The position numbers and the translations under genes are program-made. Under the pieces are notes generated by a model. That model made no database searches. It saw only the letters and a program-made list of their open reading frames with translations, and was not told where the DNA came from. A DNA stretch of 19,992 nt from Gemmatimonadota bacterium (GTDB taxonomy: Bacteria > Gemmatimonadota > Gemmatimonadetes > JACCXV01 > JAHWKZ01). Positions 1 to 7,344 of this stretch are shown here, piece by piece (within the stretch, counting starts at the first letter, position 1; each line of letters begins with the position of its first letter). The stretch is taken from assembly GCA_019347645.1 (NCBI GenBank), contig JAHWKZ010000015.1:1-19992 (forward strand), written 5' to 3'.

Positions 1-815
1 AGTATTCCGCCACCCGGCTGCTCTCGCACGTAGGGCACAACCTGGACCGCGTCCTGGTGGCGTTCTTCCACGGTCCCCGTACCACGGGGCTCTACGACAA
101 CGCCTACCGCTGGGCCCATTACCCCGTCCTCCAGGTCTTCCCGCCGCTGATCACCGTCGCCGTGTCCAGCCTGAGTCGAGCGCGCGAGACGGCGGGAGGG
201 TACGCCGCCGGGATCCATCTGGGCCTGCTGTCCGTCCTCTCCGTCGCCCTGCCGGGGCTGGCCTTCATGGCCCGGGAGGCTCCGCTCGTGATCCTGGTCC
301 TGCTCGGGAACCAGTGGGTCGAGACGATCCCGCTCTTCCGGTGGCTGAGCGTGGCGGCGTTCGCCAAGGCCCTGATGATGGGCACCCGTTGGATCTATCT
401 CTCCGAGGGACGCACCGGAGACCAGCTCCGGTGGGCGGCGATCGATACGATCGTCTTCGTGGTGGCGGTCTCAGTGGGCGTCACCCGGGGCGCCTTCGGC
501 GTGGCCGTGGCGTTCACCGCCGCAGCGTGCCTGCTGGCGGGCCCGGCCATCGCGTACTGCCTGCGCGGCTCCGATGTCACCCCGGAGCAGTATCTCTCCG
601 CGATATGGCGACCGGCCGTCGCGTCCCTGGCCGCCATGGCCGCCCTGGTCGTCCTCGGGGACGCGATCCCCCGGATCGGGGAGAGCGTGGGCAGCCTGTC
701 GCTCAGGCTGGTCCCCTACGGGCTGGTTTACGCGCTGGCGTGGGTCCTCCTTCCCGGCGGTCCGAGGGAGGCGCGGCGTCTGGGGCGGCTCCTGACCGAG
801 CTCCTCCGCCGGTGA
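1..815 (+). CDS. Polysaccharide/lipopolysaccharide flippase (Wzx-type), C-terminal part
   Basis: The reading frame is open from the left edge (first full codon at position 3) to TGA at 813-815, so the start and N-terminal half lie outside the window. The visible ~270 residues contain a segment like NLDRVLVAFFHGPRTTGLYDNAYR, which resembles the conserved cytoplasmic stretch of MOP-superfamily oligosaccharide flippases that move lipid-linked sugar units across the inner membrane. It is followed by several hydrophobic helices (for example around ITVAVSSL, LLSVLSVALPGLAF and TIVFVVAVSVGV). The tail ends in a short basic stretch (RRLGRLLTELLRR), as expected for a cytoplasmic C-terminus. An internal GTG at 57 is not taken as the start because homology continues upstream of it. 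The next gene is convergent, about 160 bp away. Family-level confidence is good; the substrate cannot be told. Confidence 0.8.
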   Translation, partial: YSATRLLSHVGHNLDRVLVAFFHGPRTTGLYDNAYRWAHYPVLQVFPPLITVAVSSLSRARETAGGYAAGIHLGLLSVLSVALPGLAFMAREAPLVILVLLGNQWVETIPLFRWLSVAAFAKALMMGTRWIYLSEGRTGDQLRWAAIDTIVFVVAVSVGVTRGAFGVAVAFTAAACLLAGPAIAYCLRGSDVTPEQYLSAIWRPAVASLAAMAALVVLGDAIPRIGESVGSLSLRLVPYGLVYALAWVLLPGGPREARRLGRLLTELLRR

Positions 816-973
816 GCCCTCCGTCGTCACGCGTGGGTCGGACGGCGCCGCCCCGCTTCGCGCACACGACGCCCGCCGATCCGGAGACGTCGGCTACTTC
901 TCGAGCCGCGGGTCCTGCCGCGAGGGCAGATCTCCGCGGCGCCGAATCGAAATGTCACCCCAGAGGCGCCCCG

Positions 974-2884
974 CTAGGGGAGCCTCAGTCGTCCGACCAG
1001 TTCCCTGAACCGGGGCTCCGCCCGAAGCGGTTCCCAGTACGGATCCACCCTCAGGAACACCACCATGAAGTCCCGCTTCGAGAACGCCCGCTCGAGCCAG
1101 TCCAGCGCCTCGCGCGGCTCTCCGATCCCGAGAGCCAGGAGCGCCAGGGCGTAGGGCGAGACATACTCGGCGCCGATGCGGCTCTTCAGGGACGCGTACG
1201 TAGCCCGGGCCTCCTCGCGCCTCCCGTCTCGGTACAGAAGCGCCGCCAGGACCGATTCCAACAGCGCCAGAGGCCTCGCCTCCTCGGTTCGAACGGGTCC
1301 GAGCAGCGGCGACTTCCCGGCCGGCGACGACTGCGGGTAGGCCAACCCGAGGATGAAGCGAGCCCAGTAGAAGTGGGGATCCATCTCGAGGGTCTTGTGG
1401 AGCTGCCGAACCGCGTCCTCGTAGCGACCCTCCAGGTAGTAGGCCCATCCCACGGCGGTGTTGATGGTCAAGGAAAGTGGATCCAGCTGGAGAGCTCGCT
1501 CGATCTCCGCGGTCGCTTCTTCCAGGCGGCCGACCACCGCCAGGAACTGGAAGTACCGGCTGCCCGTGGGAGCCGAGCCCCCATGGAGGTCGATGGCGCG
1601 CTGGAAGCCCCGCTCGGCTCCCTCCCAGTCCCAGTCGTAGAGCATCTTGACGAAGGCTAGAGCGTTGTGGGCCTCCGCCAGGGTCTCGTCGAGCTGTAGC
1701 GCCTTGGACGCCATGAAACTCGCAATTGGGAAGGCTTCCTTCGGGGGGGTCCTGTACCAGGGAAGCAGATTGTAGCTGTCGGCGAGTCCGGCGTAGGCCA
1801 GGGCGTACTCCGGGTCCTTGTCGAGCGCCGCGCGGAAGAACTCGATCGCCTTCCAGAGCCCCTCTTCGGTCTGTTGATTCCAGAAGTAGCGACCTTTGAG
1901 ATAGAGCTGGTACGCCTCCAGATCGCGGGTGTGGACTTTCGCCAGCTGAATGCGATCGGTGGGCGAGAGAGTGCTCTTCAGGGAACGGACGATCTGCTCG
2001 GCGACCTGGCTCTGAATGGCGAAGATATCCGACAGCTCACGGTCGTAGTTCTCCGCCCACAAGTGCTCGTCGGTTTCGGTGCGGACGAGCTGGGCGCTGA
2101 TTCGCACCCGGTCTCCGAACCTCCGTACGCTCCCCTCGAGCACGTTGTCCACGTCCAGTTCCCTGCCGATCTGCCGGACCGTCTTGGTGGTTCCCTTGTA
2201 CTGCATCACCGAGGTGCGACTGATCACCCTGAGCTCGCCGAATTTGGTCAGCACGGTCAACAGCTCCTCGGTGACCCCGTCGCAGAAGTACTCGTTCTCC
2301 GAGTCCGCGCTCATGTTGACGAAGGGAAGGACGGCGATCGACGAGCCGGCTCGAGAGATCGAGCGGCCGGCGACCGGATCTTCCTCTCCGGGCACGTCCG
2401 TGACGGCGTAGAGCGTCCACTCTCCCGGCACGCCCTTGAGCTCGTGGCGTCCCCGGGCATCGAACTCGAAGCCCGATCCCAGCTCGGCGTCCCGAACGGT
2501 ACTGGAGACGAGCACTTCACCCGGCGCCGCCCGCTCGACGACGCGAGCGCATACGTGGACCGCGATGCCGCGGACATCGTCCTCCGCACGCTCCACCTTC
2601 CCCATGTGAAGGCCGCAGCGGATCTCGAGCCCCACCTCGCGAACGGCCTCGCGGATCTCGCAGGCACACTGGATCGCACGGCCCGAACCCTCGAAGAGGA
2701 CGAGAAACCCGTCCCCGGCGGTCGCGACCTCGCGACCGCCGTGCTCGCGAAGACAGTTTCGGATCAGGGAGTCGTGCCGACGCAGCAGCGCGTCCCAGTC
2801 GCGGTCCCCGAGGACGGCGGCACGCTCGGTGGAGCCGACGATGTCCGTGAACAGGATCGTCGCGACGGAGCGGTGGCGCGTCAT
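974..2884 (-). CDS. Class III nucleotide cyclase-like domain fused to TolB-like domain and TPRs
   Basis: This 636-aa protein has three parts. Residues about 5-165 are a class III adenylate/guanylate cyclase homology domain, with FTDIVGST (metal Asp14), GDGF (metal Asp58) and GIAVHVCARV. Residues about 183-300 are a TolB-like/FlgO-type segment (IAVLPFVNMS, then a VLEGSVRR-type stretch). Residues about 320-630 are helical repeats, including TPR motifs such as EYALAYAGLADSYN and HFYWARFILGLAY. This order is common in large soil-type genomes and is thought to act in signalling, but the output of a given member is usually unknown. The position that normally holds the purine-selecting Lys before TxGDG is Ala54, and the usual transition-state Asn is His110, while Arg114 is kept, so activity may be altered. 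The ATG at 2884 has no clear Shine-Dalgarno. It lies 103 bp after the rhodanese gene on the same strand, with no evident terminator between them. Confidence 0.88.
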   Translation of the reverse strand: MTRHRSVATILFTDIVGSTERAAVLGDRDWDALLRRHDSLIRNCLREHGGREVATAGDGFLVLFEGSGRAIQCACEIREAVREVGLEIRCGLHMGKVERAEDDVRGIAVHVCARVVERAAPGEVLVSSTVRDAELGSGFEFDARGRHELKGVPGEWTLYAVTDVPGEEDPVAGRSISRAGSSIAVLPFVNMSADSENEYFCDGVTEELLTVLTKFGELRVISRTSVMQYKGTTKTVRQIGRELDVDNVLEGSVRRFGDRVRISAQLVRTETDEHLWAENYDRELSDIFAIQSQVAEQIVRSLKSTLSPTDRIQLAKVHTRDLEAYQLYLKGRYFWNQQTEEGLWKAIEFFRAALDKDPEYALAYAGLADSYNLLPWYRTPPKEAFPIASFMASKALQLDETLAEAHNALAFVKMLYDWDWEGAERGFQRAIDLHGGSAPTGSRYFQFLAVVGRLEEATAEIERALQLDPLSLTINTAVGWAYYLEGRYEDAVRQLHKTLEMDPHFYWARFILGLAYPQSSPAGKSPLLGPVRTEEARPLALLESVLAALLYRDGRREEARATYASLKSRIGAEYVSPYALALLALGIGEPREALDWLERAFSKRDFMVVFLRVDPYWEPLRAEPRFRELVGRLRLP

Positions 2885-2987
2885 GCTGGAGGGTCGACAG
2901 CGAAGGCGATCGCGCGGCCCGACCGGATCCGAGACGCGTCCGCTTCATGACGTCGCTTTCCGGAGGGGGGCCAGGGGGTCCTCGTTC

Positions 2988-3830
2988 CTATCCTCCCCGC
3001 TCTACCGGCACGTTGACCATCGAGCCGTACTCGGTCCACGACCCATCGTAGTTCTTGACGTTCTCGTAGCCGAGGAGCTCGTGGAGCGCGAACCAGGTGT
3101 GAGCGGCGCGCTCGCCGATCCGGCAATAGGCGATGATCTCGTCGTCGCGGGACACGTCGCTCCCCTCGTAGAGCGACCTCAGATCGTCGGCCGACTTGAA
3201 CGAGCCGTCCTCGTTCGCGGCCCTGGCCCACGGGATGTTCCTCGCCCCGGGGACGTGGCCGCCGACGTAAGGCTGCTCCTGGGGCAGGTGAGGCGGCGCC
3301 ATGACCTCGCCGGAGAACTCCTCCGGCGAGCGGACGTCAACGAACGTCGCCCGGTTCAGCTTCTCCAGGACCTCGTCGCGCAAGGCGCGCAACTCCGGAC
3401 GGTCGGAGCCCGAGGCGGCGATGCTTCCGGATTCCAGGGCGGGCCTTTCGGTCGTGAGCGGTCGGTTCTCGATCTCCCACTTCTTCCGCCCGCCGTCGAG
3501 GAGCCTCACGTTGTCGAAGCCGCGATACTTCATGAGCCAGTACGCGTAGGCCGCGAACCAGTTGTTGTTCCCGCCGTAGAGGACGACGGTGGTGCTCTCG
3601 TCGACCCCCGCGCGGCGGAGCAGTTCGGCCAGCCCGTCGCGGTCCACGTAATCGCGACGCACGCCATGATGAAGGTCCTTGCTCCAGTCCCATCCCACCG
3701 CCCCCGGGATGTGACTGCGGCCGTACGCCTCGGTGTCCTCGTCGACCTCGATCGGCCTCACATCGGGGTCCTCGAGACGGTCGGACAGCCAGCCCGTCGA
3801 GACCAACGCGTCGGGATTCACGTAGCCCAT
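2988..3830 (-). CDS. Two-domain thiosulfate sulfurtransferase (rhodanese)
   Basis: A 280-aa tandem rhodanese. The N-terminal domain (about 5-125) is inactive: it has a GGNNNW segment where the catalytic Cys would be. The C-terminal domain (about 155-278) carries the active-site loop CRIGERA with Cys236. The CRIGER loop is typical of the SseA/CysA-type thiosulfate sulfurtransferases, which transfer sulfane sulfur from thiosulfate to cyanide or other thiophilic acceptors. The frame is open 14 codons further upstream, but the ATG at 3830 is chosen because GGGGGAGGTG ends 3 nt before it and homology starts there. It lies directly downstream, on the same strand, of the inverted fragment of a microcompartment gene and its promoter, so it may now be read from that promoter as well as its own. 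Confidence 0.9.
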   Translation of the reverse strand: MGYVNPDALVSTGWLSDRLEDPDVRPIEVDEDTEAYGRSHIPGAVGWDWSKDLHHGVRRDYVDRDGLAELLRRAGVDESTTVVLYGGNNNWFAAYAYWLMKYRGFDNVRLLDGGRKKWEIENRPLTTERPALESGSIAASGSDRPELRALRDEVLEKLNRATFVDVRSPEEFSGEVMAPPHLPQEQPYVGGHVPGARNIPWARAANEDGSFKSADDLRSLYEGSDVSRDDEIIAYCRIGERAAHTWFALHELLGYENVKNYDGSWTEYGSMVNVPVERGG

Positions 3831-3872
3831 GAGCACCTCCCCCTGAGTCGATGACCGGTGTCGTGGCGACAC

Positions 3873-3900
3873 GTTATGGCTTCGAGGGCCTGCTCAACAA
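3873..3900 (-). promoter_or_regulatory. Possible sigma70-type promoter for the rhodanese gene
   Basis: On the minus strand TTGTTG (3895-3900) is followed after 16 nt by CATAAC (3873-3878), about 43 nt before the rhodanese ATG. Both boxes match only 4 of 6 consensus positions, so this is a weak prediction. The upstream promoter at 4055-4083 is a much better match. Confidence 0.25.
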
Positions 3901-4047
3901 GGACTGGTCGGGATCCACCGCCACCAGCGGCTCGCCGACGTCGGCGCCGCGGGGGTCGGTTGGCTGGATCCAGAGGAGCGGGTAGCCCTTGAGCGGCGGG
4001 ATCTTGGCGGTGGCGACGAGCGAGCCCATCACGCGCGCGAAATGCAT
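3874..4047 (-). pseudogene. EutN/CcmL vertex protein, N-terminal half, inverted fragment
   Basis: The minus strand encodes 57 residues starting MHFARVMGSLVATAK and reaching EPLVAVDPDQ. They align without gaps to the first ~49 residues of the intact EutN/CcmL protein at 6716-7030 (MHFGRVIGRLVSTAK to PPLVAVDTGQ). After that Gln, homology stops and nine unrelated codons lead to TAA at 3874-3876. The missing C-terminal half is on the opposite strand at 4118-4305 and starts where this half stops. The simplest explanation is an inversion of about 215 bp with end points near 3903 and 4117. The promoter upstream of the ATG is preserved, so a truncated peptide could still be made, but half of the pentamer-forming fold is gone. 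Confidence 0.82.
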
Positions 4048-4054
4048 GGACCCG

Positions 4055-4083
4055 AGACTACCCCTGGCGCAGGGGGGCGTCAA
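4055..4083 (-). promoter_or_regulatory. Promoter of the inverted EutN fragment, leaderless geometry
   Basis: On the minus strand TTGACG (4078-4083), a 17-nt spacer and TAGTCT (4055-4060) form a good sigma70-type promoter. The -10 is followed by 7 nt and then ATG at 4047, so transcription would begin at or next to the start codon. The same two hexamers, spacer length and TAGTCTCGGGTC string precede the intact gene at 6716, which strongly supports function in the ancestor. Because of the inversion it now faces the rhodanese gene. Confidence 0.65.
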
Positions 4084-4117
4084 TCGATGTCGCGACGCCG
4101 GGCATCGTGAGAGCGAG

Positions 4118-4305
4118 CACGGCGCGGGGGAGTGGGTCTACTTCGTAACCAGCCGCGAGGCGTCGCTGCCGCTCCGGGACCGTTCTGCGCGGTCGACGCC
4201 GCGGTCGTGGGAAAGGTGGACCGGGTGGACCTGGAGGGTGAGGCGCCCCGATACGGGGCCGCGGTCGGGCGGGACGCGGCACGGGGCGACGGCGAGGGCG
4301 CATGA
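4118..4305 (+). pseudogene. EutN/CcmL vertex protein, C-terminal half, frameshifted
   Basis: The plus strand encodes HGAGEWVYFVTSREASLPLRD, matching the intact protein's segment GEEEWVYYVTSREASLPLRD. One C is then missing at about 4181 (GAC-C-GTTCTG where GAC-CCG-TTC-TGC is expected). With the base restored the frame continues as FCAVDAAVVGKVDRVDLEGEAP and ends at TGA 4303-4305. That stop overlaps the next ATG as ATGA, exactly as in the intact copy. The N-terminal half is inverted at 3874-4047. The 1-nt lesion could in principle be a sequencing error, but the inversion breaks the gene independently. Confidence 0.82.
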
Positions 4306-4584
4306 TCCTCACGCGCGTCACCGGCACCCTCACCTCCCATCACAAGGACCCGAACTGGCGACTACAAGCTCCTGGTCGTCCAGCCGCTCGACCTGGATCT
4401 CGCGCCCGAGGGCGACGAGCTGATCGCGGCCGACCAGGTGGACGCAGGGGTGGGGGACCGGGTGCTGGTGGTCAAGGAGGGGAACGCCGCCCGCCAGATC
4501 ATGGGACGCGACCGGGTCCCGCTCCAAGCGGTCGTGGTGGGCGTGGTGGACCGGGTGGACCGGCTGGAGGCGCGCGATGCGTGA
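4302..4584 (+). pseudogene. Second EutN/CcmL vertex protein, frameshifted copy
   Basis: The start is ATG at 4302, overlapping the preceding stop as ATGA. The first ~19 codons read MILTRVTGTLTSHHKDPN and match the intact protein at 7027-7344 (MILARVVGTLTSEDKDPE). Two nucleotides are then missing at about 4358-4362 compared with the intact gene. In the shifted frame homology resumes as DYKLLVVQPLDLDLAPEGDELIAADQVDAG and continues through VKEGNAARQIMGRDRVPLQAVVVGVVDRVDRL to TGA at 4582-4584. Both segments are well conserved, so a single 2-nt deletion disables the gene. The middle loop is shorter than in the intact copy, where it includes a GDGGWDLREE insertion. Confidence 0.82.
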
Positions 4585-4622
4585 CCTGGATCGCCGGCTG
4601 ACGCCGCCCCGGAGGTCGTTCC
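4577..4622 (+). pseudogene. 5' stub of a deoC copy
   Basis: ATG at 4577 is preceded by GGAGG with a 6-nt spacer. This is the same arrangement as GGAGG and GTG at the intact deoC (7334), and it overlaps the preceding stop by 8 nt (11 nt in the intact copy). The first codons read M-R-DLDR-R-L against V-P-A-DLDR-L in the intact gene. Similarity is then lost and the frame runs into the antisense of the dnaK 3' end. The match is short, so it is convincing only because of its syntenic position. Confidence 0.55.
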
Positions 4623-6542
<1,920 letters not shown>

Positions 6543-6629
6543 GTTGGATCAACCTTTCGATAAAAAATGATGGTTCTGCCGCGACCGCAGGGTCCCTGCT
6601 CGTGTACCCATGTCGAGTCTAGAACAGGC

Positions 6630-6644
6630 GCAATCGCCGTGCCA
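6630..6644 (-). promoter_or_regulatory. Candidate sigma54 (-24/-12) promoter for dnaK
   Basis: The minus strand reads TGGCACGGCGATTGC. This matches the RpoN consensus TGGCACG-N4-TTGCW at every fixed position except the last base, where G replaces A/T. The diagnostic GG and GC doublets are exactly 10 nt apart. Transcription would start near 6618, leaving a leader of about 75 nt before the dnaK ATG. A competing reading is a sigma70 promoter with -10 TAGACT (6616-6621), but its -35 position (TGGCAC) matches only 2 of 6 bases. Confidence 0.55.
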
Positions 6645-6668
6645 CACCGTTATAATGCCAGAGTGGCA
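6640..6668. promoter_or_regulatory. 29-bp imperfect palindrome between dnaK and the EutN operon
   Basis: TGCCAC (6640-6645) and GTGGCA (6663-6668) are perfect inverted 6-mers, with partly complementary inner bases and an AT-rich centre (GTTATAAT). The element lies between the divergent dnaK and vertex-protein genes, overlaps the -24 half of the candidate sigma54 promoter, and ends 12 nt before the -35 of the plus-strand promoter. It could be an operator for either gene. It does not match the CIRCE or HAIR heat-shock operators. Confidence 0.35.
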
Positions 6669-6680
6669 GGGCGGGTCGCG

Positions 6681-6709
6681 TTGACGTCCGGGGGCGGCCC
6701 GGGTAGTCT
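6681..6709 (+). promoter_or_regulatory. Promoter of the EutN–EutN–deoC operon, leaderless geometry
   Basis: TTGACG (6681-6686), a 17-nt spacer and TAGTCT (6704-6709) are followed by only 6 nt and then the GTG start at 6716. A transcription start at the usual distance from the -10 would fall on the first base of the start codon, giving a leaderless mRNA. No Shine-Dalgarno precedes the GTG. The same boxes and spacing occur in the degenerate copy at 4055-4083. Confidence 0.7.
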
Positions 6710-6715
6710 CGGGTC

Positions 6716-7030
6716 GTGCACTTCGGACGCGTTATCGGACGGCTGGTGAGCACCGCCAAGGTGGCCCCCCTGAGGGGATACCGGCTGCTGTGGGTCGAGC
6801 CCGTGGACGCCCGCGGCAAGGCCACCGGGGAGCCCCCGCTGGTGGCCGTCGACACCGGCCAGTACGGCGAGGAGGAGTGGGTGTACTACGTGACGAGCCG
6901 GGAGGCCTCGCTGCCGCTCCGCGACCCCTTCTGCCCGGTGGACGCGGCGCTGGTCGGCAAGGTGGACCGGGTCGACCTCGCCGGCGAGGCGCCGGTCTTC
7001 GGCGATCCCGCCAAGGCGGCGTCGGGATGA
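6716..7030 (+). CDS. EutN/CcmL family microcompartment vertex (BMC-P) protein, paralogue 1
   Basis: A 104-aa protein of the usual BMC-P size. These proteins form pentamers that cap the vertices of bacterial microcompartment shells. The N-terminal pattern GRLVSTAKVAPLRGYRLLWVEPV follows the family's G-x-V-x-T-x-K-x-x-x-L-x-G-x-x-L-L-x-V layout. The C-terminal half contains EWVYYVTSREASLPLRD and AALVGKVDRVDL. The GTG at 6716 is chosen because the promoter's -10 ends 6 nt upstream, and the equivalent start in the degenerate copy is ATG in the same context. Its stop overlaps the next start as ATGA. No hexamer or trimer shell gene is in the window, so whether it builds a shell here is unknown. Confidence 0.87.
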   Translation: MHFGRVIGRLVSTAKVAPLRGYRLLWVEPVDARGKATGEPPLVAVDTGQYGEEEWVYYVTSREASLPLRDPFCPVDAALVGKVDRVDLAGEAPVFGDPAKAASG

Positions 7031-7344
7031 TCCTGGCCCGCGTCGTCGGCACGCTCACCTCCGAGGACAAGGATCCCGAGCTCCGCGACTACAAGCTCCT
7101 GGTCGTCCGCCCGCTGGCGCTCGACCCGTCCGGGGACGGAGGGTGGGACCTGCGCGAGGAGACGGACGACCTGATCGCCGTCGACCGGGTGGACGCCGGC
7201 GAAGGCGAGCTCGTGCTGGTGGTGAAGGAGGGCAACGCCGCGCGCCAGATCACCGGACGCGGCCGGGTCCCGCTCCAGGCGGTCGTGATCGGCGTCGTCG
7301 ACCGGATCGACCGTCTGACGCCGGAGGCCGCGAGTGCCGGCTGA
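7027..7344 (+). CDS. EutN/CcmL family microcompartment vertex (BMC-P) protein, paralogue 2
   Basis: A 105-aa second pentamer-type shell protein, clearly diverged from paralogue 1: MILARVVGTLTSEDKDPELRDYKLLVVRPL at the start, then VLVVKEGNAARQITGRGRVPLQAVVIGVVDRID, which is typical of the EutN/CcmL C-terminal half. An acidic loop (about GDGGWDLREETDD) is inserted in the middle and is shorter in the degenerate copy. The ATG at 7027 overlaps the previous stop by 4 nt, and the stop overlaps the deoC start by 11 nt, so the three genes are almost certainly co-translated. Microcompartments often carry more than one BMC-P paralogue. Confidence 0.88.
   Translation: MILARVVGTLTSEDKDPELRDYKLLVVRPLALDPSGDGGWDLREETDDLIAVDRVDAGEGELVLVVKEGNAARQITGRGRVPLQAVVIGVVDRIDRLTPEAASAG

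Larger units (their letters stand above)
3904..4608. repeat. Degenerate duplicate of the EutN–EutN–deoC module
   Basis: This block is a second copy of the segment at about 6681-7360: promoter, first EutN/CcmL gene, ATGA overlap, second EutN/CcmL gene, then ribosome binding site and first codons of deoC. The two copies lie on either side of dnaK. In this copy the promoter and N-terminal half of gene 1 are inverted, both EutN genes are frameshifted, and deoC stops being recognisable after about 8 codons, just before the dnaK 3' end. Conservation outside the lesions is still easy to follow by eye, which suggests recent decay. Confidence 0.75.

Noticed and set aside
969..980. CCCC-GCTA-GGGG hairpin at the end of the cyclase gene as a terminator
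   Set aside because: The stem is only 4 bp, it lies across the stop codon and no T-run follows on either strand.
3891..4119. Inverted TGCTC/GAGCA 5-mers near the ends of the inverted segment as recombination sites
   Set aside because: Five-base matches are expected by chance in GC-rich sequence, and the left one is about 8 nt away from the alignment break. No invertase gene or longer inverted repeat is present.
4585..4622. Intrinsic terminator after dnaK
   Set aside because: The GC-rich stretch has no stable symmetric stem followed by a T-run on the dnaK strand. It is better explained as the deoC stub.
6543..6680. CIRCE or HAIR heat-shock operator upstream of dnaK
   Set aside because: Neither TTAGCACTC-N9-GAGTGCTAA nor CTTGAGT-N7-ACTCAAG is present. 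The only inverted repeat found (6640-6668) has different arms and spacing.
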